Source: UBA1413 sp964472165 (GTDB taxonomy: Bacteria; Bacteroidota; Bacteroidia; Bacteroidales; Prolixibacteraceae). Taken from it: a stretch of DNA of 50,956 nucleotides. Where the stretch lies: NCBI GenBank assembly GCA_964472165.1, contig CAYYJE010000006.1, forward strand, positions 1 to 50,956, given 5' to 3'. Positions 25,461 through 34,306 of the stretch are shown here, piece by piece (the first letter of the stretch is position 1; every line of letters begins with the position of its first letter). A model generated the notes under the pieces. That model was not told where the DNA came from. It searched no databases and saw only the letters and a program-made list of their open reading frames with translations. A program made the translations under genes and the position numbers.

Positions 25461-26729
25461 ATGCAGCAGGAACAGAAAATTGAGATCATGGCCCCGGTGG
25501 GGTCGTATGAATCGCTGATGGCAGCCATCCAGGCGGGTGCCGGATCGGTTTACTTCGGAGTAGAACACCTTAACATGAGAGCCAGGTCAGCTGCAAATTT
25601 CAGCCTCAGCGACCTGAAAAACATCGCAGAAATCGCCTCCCGTCACGGAGTCAAAAGTTACCTCACCCTCAATACCGAAGTCTTCGACAACGAGACCGGA
25701 CTGATGCACCAGGTGTTGCTGGCAGCCAAAGAAGCAGGCCTGTCTGCGGTAATCGCTGCTGATATTTCGGTGATACTCTTTGCCCGGTCAATAGGGCTGG
25801 AAGCGCACATCTCCACCCAGGTGAACATAACCAATTTTGAGGCCGTCAGGTTTTATGCCCAATTTGCCGAGGTGGTGGTTCTTGCACGGGAAACCAACCT
25901 GGGGCGGGTCCATGAAATCAGTGACAAAATCAGGGAACACCAGGTGAAAGGTCCCTCCGGAAACCTGGTAAGGCTCGAAATGTTTGTACACGGAGCACTG
26001 TGCATGGCCGTCAGCGGCAAATGTTACCTGAGTCTTCATGAGATGAATGCATCGGCCAACCGCGGCAACTGCCTGCAAACCTGCCGCAGGGCCTACACGG
26101 TAACAGACAGGGAGACCGGTGCTGAACTCGAAGTGGACAACCAGTATATCATGTCGCCCAAGGACCTGAAGACCATCCATTTTCTCAATAAAATCCTTGA
26201 TGCAGGAGTATCGGTACTTAAAATTGAAGGACGTGCCCGGGCTCCTGAGTATGTGAAGACCACGGTGGAGTGTTATGGGGAAGCTGTGGAAGCATGGAGA
26301 ACGCACACCTTTACCGCTGAAAAAGTGGAACAGTGGGATGCCCGGCTCGCTTCCGTCTTCAACCGGGGATTCTGGAACGGCTATTACCTGGGACAGCGGC
26401 TCGGCGAATGGAGCCATAACTACGGGTCGTTGGCCACCCGACGGAAGATATACCTGGGCAAAGCCACCAACTATTTCCCCCAAATCGGGGTGGCTGAATT
26501 CCGGATCGAAAGCGGCTCCATTCAGGCAGGTGAAGAGATCCTGATCACGGGGCCTACCACAGGAGTGGTCGAGACCGTGGCTTCTGAAATCAGAGTCAGC
26601 AACGGACCGGTAAAGGAAGCCGGCAGGGGAGAATATTTTTCAGTGGCTGTACCCTCGAAAATCAGAAGAAATGATAAAATTTTCAGGTGGGTCGATGCTA
26701 AAACCCTCAAAGAAAACGTTCGTAAATAA
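25461..26729 (+). CDS. Peptidase U32 family protein (TrhP/RlhA-type RNA hydroxylation)
   Basis: A protein of about 422 residues; another ATG 9 bp upstream (25452) is possible. The U32 signature is clear: EMFVHGALCMAVSGKCYLS (about residues 176-194) and a further cysteine pair in NRGNCLQTCRRAY, the probable iron-sulfur ligands. The N-terminal IEIMAPVGSYESLMAAIQAG and the C-terminal beta domain complete the YegQ-like form of about 420 residues. In E. coli, homologues called TrhP and RlhA hydroxylate tRNA or 23S rRNA bases using prephenate-pathway precursors, while older annotations call the family collagenase-like peptidases. RNA hydroxylation is favoured here because the protein has no signal peptide. 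Confidence 0.9.
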   Translation: MQQEQKIEIMAPVGSYESLMAAIQAGAGSVYFGVEHLNMRARSAANFSLSDLKNIAEIASRHGVKSYLTLNTEVFDNETGLMHQVLLAAKEAGLSAVIAADISVILFARSIGLEAHISTQVNITNFEAVRFYAQFAEVVVLARETNLGRVHEISDKIREHQVKGPSGNLVRLEMFVHGALCMAVSGKCYLSLHEMNASANRGNCLQTCRRAYTVTDRETGAELEVDNQYIMSPKDLKTIHFLNKILDAGVSVLKIEGRARAPEYVKTTVECYGEAVEAWRTHTFTAEKVEQWDARLASVFNRGFWNGYYLGQRLGEWSHNYGSLATRRKIYLGKATNYFPQIGVAEFRIESGSIQAGEEILITGPTTGVVETVASEIRVSNGPVKEAGRGEYFSVAVPSKIRRNDKIFRWVDAKTLKENVRK

Positions 26730-26779
26730 ATAATTCTTAACTTTTCGAAATAATTAGGGGATCGATTAAACAACAAAAT

Positions 26780-27739
26780 ATGAAAAGATATTTTATTCCA
26801 GGTTCCTTCCTGATGGCAATGCTTTGTGTAACCCTTGCTTCGACGGGTCAGAACACCCTCAAACTGAGAATCAGCGGCAACTCCTCCCGTTTCATCAGTG
26901 AACCCCAGGGACAGGAATCAAGCTTTAATGAAGTGGACAGCATAAACGGTACGCTGGGTATTCTCAGTGGTTTTGTACACAAGGGTGAATTGGGTGCAGA
27001 GGCTGAAATGATGCTGTCGCTCTCTGACAAGATATGGGTCGGACTGGAAATTGGAAACAGCCGCATGAGCGGAACCTCTGACAATCCGGGTCTTTTCAAT
27101 TTCCAATACAGTGACCTGCTGCAGTTACAGACAACCGACACTTCAGGGATCGTCCCCGTACAAGTGGATTACAGGACCAACCACCCGTTGCAATACAAAA
27201 CTACCCTGCTGAATATTCTGGGCAATCTCCGTTTTTATCCCGCACCCGACGGAAAATTCAGACCCTTCATCAAAGCGACGGCCGGGGTATCCCTGGTGGC
27301 TACCGAACTTTCGCTGCGAAATCCCGAGCTATGGTACAATGACTTACCCCCGGAAGAAGTAGCCGGGCCGCCCGTTCTCTTCTCCCAGGGCACTTCAGGA
27401 TCTGAAGAAGGCAGATTCCCGGCCTTTACCTTTGGGGGTGGCATCGGATTTGAATACCAGATTACCGAAAAAATCGCTTTGTACGGCGATGGCTCCTACC
27501 GGCTCATCCATTCCGATATAGTGGACGGAAAACCCAACATGGACTTCAACGCGAACTCAGGGAAACTGGTCCGGTTCAACACCAATGCCAATACCAGCAA
27601 ATTCAGTTTCGGGATTGTCTATACCCTTAACGACGACATCGGATTGCTTGGCGGAGGCAGTATCACCAAAAAAGGAGGCCCCGGCAAAGAAGGAAGGACC
27701 TCGCCCCATCTTCCGTTCTTCAAGCTGAAACGGTTCTGA
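26780..27739 (+). CDS. Outer-membrane beta-barrel protein
   Basis: A 319-residue protein with a signal peptide (about 1-23, ending ASTGQ). The body alternates hydrophobic and polar residues in strands such as LGILSGFVHKGELGAEAEMM, IWVGLEIGNSRMSG, FTFGGGIGFEYQ and FSFGIVYTL, and ends in aromatic FFKLKRF, as expected for an outer-membrane barrel. Ligand or channel specificity is not visible. Its last 41 bp lie in a 55-bp stretch that is repeated exactly after the next assembly gap. There is no neighbour with an obvious functional link. Confidence 0.75.
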   Translation: MKRYFIPGSFLMAMLCVTLASTGQNTLKLRISGNSSRFISEPQGQESSFNEVDSINGTLGILSGFVHKGELGAEAEMMLSLSDKIWVGLEIGNSRMSGTSDNPGLFNFQYSDLLQLQTTDTSGIVPVQVDYRTNHPLQYKTTLLNILGNLRFYPAPDGKFRPFIKATAGVSLVATELSLRNPELWYNDLPPEEVAGPPVLFSQGTSGSEEGRFPAFTFGGGIGFEYQITEKIALYGDGSYRLIHSDIVDGKPNMDFNANSGKLVRFNTNANTSKFSFGIVYTLNDDIGLLGGGSITKKGGPGKEGRTSPHLPFFKLKRF

Positions 27740-27908
27740 CCGGGTTACACGAANNNNNNNNNNNNNNNNNNNNNNNNNNNNNNNNNNNNNNNNNNNNNNN
27801 NNNNNNNNNNNNNNNNNNNNNNNNNNNNNNNNNNNNNNNNNNNNNNNNNNNNNCCTCGCCCCATCTTCCGTTCTTCAAGCTGAAACGGTTCTGACCGGGT
27901 TACACGAA
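27699..27908. other. Artificial assembly gap with duplicated 55-bp ends
   Basis: The 55 bases at 27699-27753 are repeated without a mismatch at 27854-27908, on either side of 100 N (27754-27853). The two contigs most likely overlap by 55 bp and nothing is missing. 55 is a common k-mer size of de Bruijn assemblers. The second copy of the barrel gene's 3' end is therefore not a real gene fragment. Confidence 0.88.
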
Positions 27909-28006
27909 AAGTACTTTCTTATTGACCGCAACCCATGGTAAAGACGGTCATAGTCTCCTTCGGACTCACCACGGAGCAGATTCTTTTTCCCGCCGGCAAT
28001 AATTCC

Positions 28007-28699
28007 CTACTCGTTTCCTGGAGAAAAGGAGAGCAACTGGTGCATATATTTCAGGTGATCCAGAATCAGGATATAGGCTTTTTCATAGGAAAGTGCAGGG
28101 TAATAGGTGTAGCCGTAACTGTTGCACTCTATTTGTTGCAGGATATCGTCCACCCGTACGACCGCATCGATTTCAGTCCGCAACAGGGTTCTCTGGCCGA
28201 TCAGCAGCTCAATGAACCGGCCGGTGGCGTTCTTGCAATATTCCACCATCACCTTGTGTACCTCATCCAGCAATTTTTCAGTTTCCCGTTCATCGGTGGC
28301 AGATCCCATTTTCCGGATAATCTCATCCATCTTCTGCTGCTTTTCCTTCACCACATTTTCGTCTACCGCTTTTTCAAATGCGGATGCAAAGTCATACGTG
28401 GTAACAGACCTCCTTGCCTTTTCAAGTTCCCTGAATAATTCTGAATTGTCGGCTCCGGTAATGACCCTCCTGCCGGCGCGTGACCTGATTTTCAGGGGAG
28501 CCAGGGAATCAATCTGGTGCTGAACGGTTCTTGAAAATTCGGTTATCAGCGCAGAATAGGCCTGAACCTCCTCGTGACCGGAGACACATACGCCCGTATA
28601 AACCACAGGAAGCCTGCTGATCAGATCAACAGGACTGGTCTGGGAAAAACAGGTATAATTAAGCAGGATGCCACCTGCAATTGAAAGAAGCAATTTCAT
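28007..28699 (-). CDS. Secreted alpha-helical protein of unknown function
   Basis: A protein of about 230 residues from the ATG at 28699, which opens a clean signal peptide (MKLLLSIAGGILLNYTCFSQ). The mature protein is mostly charged helices, for example ELEKARRSVTTYDF and ENVVKEKQQKMDEIIRKMGS. It shows weak resemblance to the 327-residue protein at 30481: both begin after the signal peptide with (S/T)P(V/L)D(L/F), then P, a tyrosine and Cys-x-x-Gly, and both have a YC...G motif about two-thirds along. They may be distant paralogues. No known domain is recognised. It is the last gene of the minus-strand run of exported proteins. Confidence 0.7.
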   Translation of the reverse strand: MKLLLSIAGGILLNYTCFSQTSPVDLISRLPVVYTGVCVSGHEEVQAYSALITEFSRTVQHQIDSLAPLKIRSRAGRRVITGADNSELFRELEKARRSVTTYDFASAFEKAVDENVVKEKQQKMDEIIRKMGSATDERETEKLLDEVHKVMVEYCKNATGRFIELLIGQRTLLRTEIDAVVRVDDILQQIECNSYGYTYYPALSYEKAYILILDHLKYMHQLLSFSPGNE

Positions 28700-28759
28700 T
28701 ATCTCGAGCAAACCAAATCCCAACTAACCACAATTCCGGAAACAAACCGGGGAAAGCCC

Positions 28760-29383
28760 TTACTGGAACTGGATATCAGCCGGAACTTCAAACTTCCCGG
28801 CGGGAATTTCCACATTTTCCATCAGGCTGACGGCCTCCATCACCATTTTGGATGTGGCCATGTCCATTTCCATCTTCAGGGCAATCCCTTTCCATACCCA
28901 GTAACTCCCTTTCATGTTCATGTCCTTGTGTTCAGCAGAATATTTCAGACACTCCTTGTCCAGAAATGTCTCTTTCCCCTCTTCTTTAAGGTTCCATTCT
29001 TTTACAATCTCCTCCGAAAGGTCATTGAAATTGATCTGTCCCGGGCCACTGGACAACGCCATCTTTGAGCCGGTTTTCTTTTCCGGATCGAAATTATAAG
29101 TATATCCATCTTTGGTGATGGTATGTGTCCTCATTTTGGTCCCCATCATTTCCATCACAATCTCATTGGCTTCCCGGGCACCATGGTCATCAAAATACAA
29201 AGTCTGGGAAGCCTCAAAACCCATCATGTTGGTTTTGTATTCCACGATACCCGACTTAATTCCGAATTTTCCTCCCGCCGCCGTTTCTCCGGCACTTTCG
29301 GCCTGGCCGGCAGGAGCGGGTTTTCGGTTACACGATACAAACAATACCACTGAAAGGAATGTCAATAAAATTCTTGTCTTCAT
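28760..29383 (-). CDS. DUF4412-like lipoprotein
   Basis: A 207-residue lipoprotein with the lipobox-like FVSC at about residue 18. The mature part is beta-rich: GIVEYKTNMMGFEASQTLYF, YFDDHGAREA, then the closing MENVEIPAGKFEVPADI. This resembles DUF4412 or LolA-like half-barrel proteins. Function is unknown; binding of a hydrophobic ligand is possible. A second, truncated copy of its C-terminal 32 residues (19 of 32 identical) lies at 34155-34274, next to the OmpA-like gene, so an earlier OmpA-DUF4412 pairing is likely. It is separated by 34 bp from the upstream 344-residue gene. Confidence 0.72.
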   Translation of the reverse strand: MKTRILLTFLSVVLFVSCNRKPAPAGQAESAGETAAGGKFGIKSGIVEYKTNMMGFEASQTLYFDDHGAREANEIVMEMMGTKMRTHTITKDGYTYNFDPEKKTGSKMALSSGPGQINFNDLSEEIVKEWNLKEEGKETFLDKECLKYSAEHKDMNMKGSYWVWKGIALKMEMDMATSKMVMEAVSLMENVEIPAGKFEVPADIQFQ

Positions 29384-29417
29384 AAGGTTAATTAAAATAT
29401 TAATAAAAAAACGGATA

Positions 29418-30452
29418 CTATTTCTTTATCACTGATGTCAAAGAGCCTATCTCCAGCTCATATTGCAACCTGCAGACATAGTAGTAGCCGTCCTGTCTTA
29501 TCAACAGCTCATCCATCCTGCGCTTTACGATTTCTTTTGGAGGGATTTCCAATACCATTACCTGGATGTCTGCACGCGGCACGTTCCGGTTCCAGTACGC
29601 CGGGCTCACACGCATGACGGGAGTTTCGTTTAAACTGCATCCGATCCGTGATATGCTTTCCCCGCCGCTAAAATAAGCAAATCCATCCTTTTCTGTTTCC
29701 GTAAAGCCCGATAATTCATTTTCCAGCATCGGAACAATTGTTTCCGCCTGTATTTTATCAGGCACCTGCTTCCAATAGTTGATGAGCAGGCGGAATACTT
29801 CGCGCACGGTAACCTGCGTCCAGTAAGGCGGCCTGTCAGGGTTGAAAATCACCAGGTAGTCGCCGTAGCGGTCGATGCCGTTGATTATGGACTCTTTTAC
29901 ACCGGGCATGTAAAACAGTTCGTTGACTTCCACCGTGGCTTTATGCATTCCTGTCGCGCTGAAAGCCGGATTTGAAGGGTTGTAGGCATCGCTGAAATTG
30001 GTTTCATTGAAACCGTTATCGCGGAATTTATCCAGCTGGTTCACTTCGATGATCCATTGAGGAGGTTCGCTTACCCATTGACTTTCCTGCCCGTCGCGCA
30101 ATGACCATGTTTTGAACCAGAATTTAATATTCGCCGGCACAGCATACCCGTATTTTGAACTGCAGCGGCCGCCGTACAGCCTGCAAACGCCGTCGAAACC
30201 TTTGTTATCGGCCAGCACCGGCGTTTTTCTGATCACCTGTACCAGATCTTCCAGCTTTCCGAGCATGGCATCCGATTCGGCTTTGGTACATGCACATGTT
30301 TTCCCGTAAAGATCAGGCCCCTGGCCGTTGAGGGCTTCCTTATTGAGTTTAAAGGTTCCCTGCTTTTCGGTCAGCAAAATTTTGTCCTGCGCTGTCGCAA
30401 ATGTGGCTGTTAACAACAGGGCAAAATTCAATAAAGACAGTTTAAGGACCAT
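29418..30452 (-). CDS. Secreted cysteine-containing protein of unknown function
   Basis: A 344-residue protein with a signal peptide (about 1-22, ending ATAQ). The mature N-terminus carries a CACTKAESD motif and, about 40 residues later, CRLYGGRCSSKYG, so disulfides in the periplasm are likely. Later parts have aromatic-rich segments (IKFWFKTWSLRDG, PPYWTQVTVREVFRLLINYW). No catalytic motif or known family is recognised. It lies between the 327-residue helical protein (28 bp upstream) and the DUF4412-like lipoprotein gene, in an evenly spaced minus-strand array. Coding quality is good: a long frame with a clear start and signal. Confidence 0.7.
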   Translation of the reverse strand: MVLKLSLLNFALLLTATFATAQDKILLTEKQGTFKLNKEALNGQGPDLYGKTCACTKAESDAMLGKLEDLVQVIRKTPVLADNKGFDGVCRLYGGRCSSKYGYAVPANIKFWFKTWSLRDGQESQWVSEPPQWIIEVNQLDKFRDNGFNETNFSDAYNPSNPAFSATGMHKATVEVNELFYMPGVKESIINGIDRYGDYLVIFNPDRPPYWTQVTVREVFRLLINYWKQVPDKIQAETIVPMLENELSGFTETEKDGFAYFSGGESISRIGCSLNETPVMRVSPAYWNRNVPRADIQVMVLEIPPKEIVKRRMDELLIRQDGYYYVCRLQYELEIGSLTSVIKK

Positions 30453-30480
30453 AGGAAGTTAAATTACTATTTATTGAGTT

Positions 30481-31464
30481 TCAATACCCGACAAACTGTG
30501 CGCCCCATTCGGCGTTCAGGTTGTATTTGAAAGCACCGCCTACCAGGCTCCTGTAGCTGCCTACCATCCCCATGGCCATCTGTCCCGGTTTGTAATCCGG
30601 ATTTTTAATGCCCGTCTGCCTCTCCATCGATTCCACCAGCATTTCTTCCAGGTCAGTATATTCGCGCAGGTGATCAGCCACATATCCTTTGAATCCCTCA
30701 ATGGTCTTCAAATATCCGGGAGTGAATTTCTCACAGTATTGTTGCCGCAGGGATACAATCTCATCAATGATCTTATGGCTGTCACCATTGCCTTCTTCGA
30801 GCGCTTTCTGCAATTTTTCCAGTTTGGGCCTGAGTTCCGACATTGCCGAATCAGCCTTCACGTCAATTTCCCTGATCTGATCCAGAAATTTGTTTTCGCC
30901 TGCGCGCAGCTTATCCTGCAAATACTTGATATTCTGCTGAAGTTCGATGTCGCCTTTAATTTCTATCTGTTTTTTCTGATTCCCTTCCGGGTCGAGCTGT
31001 GCTTCGGCTATCATCCCGGTGCTTTGGGCTTTGGCCCAGCGCTGCTGGGCAGCCTTGTCAAGCTTGGCGACTTTTTTGGCCTCATCCATATCCATGTTGT
31101 ACCTGCTCACCATCATCCGGTTGGCTATGGCTATCTTTTCCTGCTCGCTCAGGTTGGGGTCTGTCATTTTTACGGCATCTTCCCTCGAATAGCCCGACTT
31201 CATCAATGTGTTCACCATGGCCTCCTCCCTGTGATCTTCCATGTATTGGTCATTCCCTTTCGCATCATATTCCTCCATCCTTGCCTGGAGGAGTGAGTCG
31301 AAACGGGCGAACTGATCAAGGAACTCCATTTTCTCCTGTATTCCCGCTTCACATAATTGGTAAGGCGGCTGGGGAACTGCACCGAGGAAATCAAGGGGTG
31401 TGCTCTGGGCGGATGATATTGCATAAAAGAAGGCGCCGGCTGCCATCAAAAATATCCGTTTCAT
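30481..31464 (-). CDS. Secreted helical protein of unknown function
   Basis: A 327-residue protein with a signal peptide (about 1-19, ending SSAQ). The mature chain is almost entirely charged alpha-helix, with heptad-like stretches such as SELRPKLEKLQKALEEGNG, and would form long helical bundles or coiled coils in the periplasm or outside. Cysteines are few. The opening STPLDFLG and the QQYCEKFTPGYL segment match weakly with the 28007 protein (SPVDL, EYCKNATGRF). No enzyme motif is seen. It lies 43 bp downstream of the 376-residue gene in the same direction. Confidence 0.7.
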   Translation of the reverse strand: MKRIFLMAAGAFFYAISSAQSTPLDFLGAVPQPPYQLCEAGIQEKMEFLDQFARFDSLLQARMEEYDAKGNDQYMEDHREEAMVNTLMKSGYSREDAVKMTDPNLSEQEKIAIANRMMVSRYNMDMDEAKKVAKLDKAAQQRWAKAQSTGMIAEAQLDPEGNQKKQIEIKGDIELQQNIKYLQDKLRAGENKFLDQIREIDVKADSAMSELRPKLEKLQKALEEGNGDSHKIIDEIVSLRQQYCEKFTPGYLKTIEGFKGYVADHLREYTDLEEMLVESMERQTGIKNPDYKPGQMAMGMVGSYRSLVGGAFKYNLNAEWGAQFVGY

Positions 31465-31507
31465 AACTTCTATATTTTACTGTTGACTAAATTACTCTCG
31501 CTGAAGA

Positions 31508-32638
31508 TCAAAACGTAGGGTATAGTTTTTTTTTTTCGCCGCTCATGGGGTTCGTTTCCACAACCGGGTCAGGATGCTGGGTGAGAAATTCGTCACGGGC
31601 AGTGCCCTTATAAGGCCCGAAAATGTATCGCAACGGAAGATCCATTTTATTCTTTATGGTTTCGGGCGGTTTGCTATTGGCATCGCACCAGCTTTCGGCA
31701 GAGCTGTAACGTGTTTCCGATATTTCGGACGCTGCGGAAGTTGCTTCGATTTTCATGGTGTAGGTCCCGTCGTCGCTGAAGGTTATTGTCACCCTTGCAT
31801 CGCTTACATGTTTGCCGTATACCTCACTCTCTTGTGATACTTCGTCAATTTTCCCAGACTTCGAGACAGTTTCACGATAATACCTCCTGGTTTTCCCTTG
31901 CGGACAGGAATAACATCCATCTTCGATTTCTTTTTCCGTTTCCTCGGAAATCGTGTAATCGATATATGATACGGCCATAACGTCTGTTACCTTATCAAAC
32001 GTCCAAAAATGCCCGGAATGCTTCTTTTCCTTGTAGTGCAATTTGTACTTCCGGTCCTCATCGTTGCAATACACCGGGTATTCTTTGGTTTCATCAACAT
32101 TGAGTTCTGTGGTCACTTCCACCTTTATTTTCCCTTTATAGGGGCATATTTCATACCTGCTGATTTTTTCAACGAATCTGTCAGCCAGTTTTTTGAAAAC
32201 ATCGAACGCATCGTCATTATTAGCGGCCTGATCAATTTCCATAACCATAGCTTCTCTCTTCCTGGCATCCAGACACTTTAGAGATATGTTTATAGTTGAT
32301 CCCGCCTCAATTATTTCGATGGTGATCAGGTATTTGCCACCCAATGCGCCGGTTATGGAACTCAGCGCTTCATCGTCTGATACACCCAGCAGTAGTTTTT
32401 CCCGCTCATGATTAATCACGGTGCCTACGTTATCGTTGTCGGTCCAGGAAGTACAGGGAAGATATTCTTCCAGCTTTTTAACAATTTCTCCTTCGAGGCT
32501 GATACAGAACACATCAAATTTATCTGATGGTACTTTATCAGCTGTCACATAGAACCCTTGAATAAAAAATAACGGTTTTTCAGCATCAGCGAACTGGAAT
32601 GTCACCAAGCTCAAAATGACCAGGATTATTCGTTTCAT
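31508..32638 (-). CDS. Exported two-part protein of unknown function
   Basis: A 376-residue protein with a signal peptide (about 1-19, ending FADA). The first half (about 20-170) alternates strands and helices (LGGKYLITIEIIEAGSTINI, FKKLADRFVEKIS) in a pattern reminiscent of the FlgO/CsgG/LpoB-like alpha-beta fold; this is only a suggestion. The second half is beta-rich and polar with a CYSCPQG pair. Its ATG overlaps the TGA stop of the upstream LRR gene by 4 nt (ATGA at 32635-32638), so the two are translationally coupled. That is the strongest evidence in this cluster for joint action. Confidence 0.7.
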   Translation of the reverse strand: MKRIILVILSLVTFQFADAEKPLFFIQGFYVTADKVPSDKFDVFCISLEGEIVKKLEEYLPCTSWTDNDNVGTVINHEREKLLLGVSDDEALSSITGALGGKYLITIEIIEAGSTINISLKCLDARKREAMVMEIDQAANNDDAFDVFKKLADRFVEKISRYEICPYKGKIKVEVTTELNVDETKEYPVYCNDEDRKYKLHYKEKKHSGHFWTFDKVTDVMAVSYIDYTISEETEKEIEDGCYSCPQGKTRRYYRETVSKSGKIDEVSQESEVYGKHVSDARVTITFSDDGTYTMKIEATSAASEISETRYSSAESWCDANSKPPETIKNKMDLPLRYIFGPYKGTARDEFLTQHPDPVVETNPMSGEKKKLYPTF

Positions 32639-33525
32639 TCCTCAAGTATGTTACAGTTGGCCAGTATCTTTTTCAATTTGAGTCTTTCGTCTTCCGGGAT
32701 GTTCGTTTTCGCCACACCCAGCTCTTTCAGCATCTGAAGTGTATTAATTTCAGGGAAGAGGGTCGAAATCGGATTGATATCCACGTACAATTTCTTTAAA
32801 GAAGAAAGGAATGCCATTTCAACGGGCAGGTCATCAATCTGATTATTAAAAAGTGAAAGCGTTTGAAGATTCTTAAAGTTCCCCACAGATCCGGGTACAC
32901 GGGTTACAAAATGCTTGAAATTGATAATATGCAGCTGCTCAAGCGGATAATTTTTTGCACGGTTCAGGATATCATCGAGATTGACCGGGACCGGTGCTTT
33001 GCTGCATGTTATGAGCAAAACCTTGATGGATTTGAATTTATCCATCTGATCGATCATGCGCTGAACGGTTGGCAGCGACATATCGATACACAAATACGCC
33101 TGCTCCTCGAAGATTTCGGGATTCTTAATGATAGGAGATTCGTCGTTTTTGTATGCTTCCACAATTTCTTCGCGCAGCAGTTTTGCCAGTAATATATCTC
33201 CGCCTTCACCCTGATCGGCAGCAGCCAACATCTGTTTCCACAGGCCCATTTTATATTCTGCATCTTCGTTGAGCCGGGCACTGTCGGCTTTAATTCCAGC
33301 AGCCTGTATCTGCCGGGCCTGGCCAGCCATCAACATTTCTTTCGACAGGGCTTCAATCTTAGCTTGTGCCTTGTTTGCTGCAGCTTCGTTGCTCCAGTCG
33401 GTACTGCGGCGGATATCGGCCATTTCCTTTCTGATCTGCTCGGGGCTCCTGGCCGTTTTTTGGCAAAATGCCCCGCAACTCAGCAAAATAGCAAGGCATA
33501 CAATGAGTATTCTGTACATTGTCAT
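32635..33525 (-). CDS. Secreted leucine-rich-repeat protein
   Basis: A 296-residue protein (or 294 from the second ATG) with a signal peptide ending near SCGAFCQ. The first half of the mature protein is helical and charged. The second half has about five leucine-rich repeats: LEQLHIINF, NLQTLSLFNNQIDDLP, SLKKLYVDINPISTL, MLKELGVAKTNIP. LRRs usually mediate protein-protein contact, so this may be the recognition element of the cluster. It overlaps the 376-residue gene by 4 nt. The upstream FN3-like gene ends 171 bp before its start. Confidence 0.82.
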   Translation of the reverse strand: MTMYRILIVCLAILLSCGAFCQKTARSPEQIRKEMADIRRSTDWSNEAAANKAQAKIEALSKEMLMAGQARQIQAAGIKADSARLNEDAEYKMGLWKQMLAAADQGEGGDILLAKLLREEIVEAYKNDESPIIKNPEIFEEQAYLCIDMSLPTVQRMIDQMDKFKSIKVLLITCSKAPVPVNLDDILNRAKNYPLEQLHIINFKHFVTRVPGSVGNFKNLQTLSLFNNQIDDLPVEMAFLSSLKKLYVDINPISTLFPEINTLQMLKELGVAKTNIPEDERLKLKKILANCNILEE

Positions 33526-33696
33526 TGCAGTAGTGTTTCTATAACATCACTTGTTTCTCAAGATCCTGTTTACAAACTCAGCATAAAAATGAACAGTATG
33601 AAATGCTGTTGATCAGAGATTGATCCCCGGAACCTCTGCACCTGGTTGCCTATAGTTAACCCGGGCAACATGTATCTTGTTTTCAGTGCATTTTAA

Positions 33697-34122
33697 CTAT
33701 TTTGATGGCCGAAGCGTGGTAAAACTGATTTCAGGACTGTAGACCACTTGTCCCGCACTGTTTTTCACATATGCCCTTGCGTAATATTTTGTTGCAGGAT
33801 TAAGTCTGGCCGCTTTCACATTGAAAAAAGTTTTGGTTTCATAAACTTCCTTAGCAGCGCCCAAATACCCGGCAACCCTGTTTGACGATCCCAGCACCGG
33901 CTGTGAACCTGTGCTGTAGCACACACCATGTTCAATTACTTGCGATCCGCAAGCCAGGTAACTGAAATCGGCTGTAGTGGTGGTTATTCCTTTCACCGAA
34001 AGGCCGGTGGTGCTGCACGAAATTACGGAAGTGACTGCACTTGTTTCGCTGGTTGGCGGGATGGTAACCGAAACCATGAAAAACAGGCATAGGACGGAAA
34101 AAAGAAAGGGTATTTTTTTCAT
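33697..34122 (-). CDS. Secreted FN3-like domain protein
   Basis: A 141-residue protein with a signal peptide (about 1-22) and a single beta-sandwich domain. ITTTTADFSYLACGSQVIEHGVCYS and LNPATKYYARAYVKNSAGQVVYS are typical of the fibronectin-type-III-like repeats found in many Bacteroidota surface proteins, where the phrase YYARAYV recurs. No anchoring or T9SS signal is seen. It could bind surface polymers or act as a spacer subunit. It sits in the minus-strand run of exported proteins, 32 bp after the relic DUF4412 fragment. Confidence 0.75.
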   Translation of the reverse strand: MKKIPFLFSVLCLFFMVSVTIPPTSETSAVTSVISCSTTGLSVKGITTTTADFSYLACGSQVIEHGVCYSTGSQPVLGSSNRVAGYLGAAKEVYETKTFFNVKAARLNPATKYYARAYVKNSAGQVVYSPEISFTTLRPSK

Positions 34123-34154
34123 AGCTGTTCCCGATTATTGGTTAACTGATTCAT

Positions 34155-34274
34155 TCAATATACAATGTCGGAAGGCACTTCAACCTTTTCGGCAGGCACC
34201 GGAACATTCTCCTGAACATTTACGGCTTCCATCTGCATTTTGCCGGTGCCCATTTTATTATCTGCCTTTTCGGT
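34155..34274 (-). pseudogene. 3' relic of a second DUF4412-like gene
   Basis: Too short for normal gene calling. Read on the minus strand from 34253 to the stop at 34155, it encodes MGTGKMQMEAV, then ENVPVPAEKVEVPSDIVY, which aligns without gaps with the end of the intact DUF4412-like lipoprotein at 28760 (19 of 32 residues identical). An in-frame stop lies just upstream at 34275-34277, and only about 40 bp separate it from the OmpA-like gene, so about 150 N-terminal residues are missing. It is a decayed paralogue rather than a recent duplicate. Confidence 0.75.
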
Positions 34275-34306
34275 TTAACCGGGGGTTCTGCGGCGAGGAG
34301 TTTAAA

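Noticed and set aside
27854..27908. Second copy of the barrel-protein 3' end as a gene duplication
   Set aside because: It is an exact 55-bp copy bordering 100 N, best explained as a contig overlap left unmerged.
30670..31296. Plus-strand 208-residue ORF opposite the 327-residue helical protein
   Set aside because: Its composition mirrors the charged helical gene on the other strand. The minus-strand frame has a signal peptide and fits the directional array.
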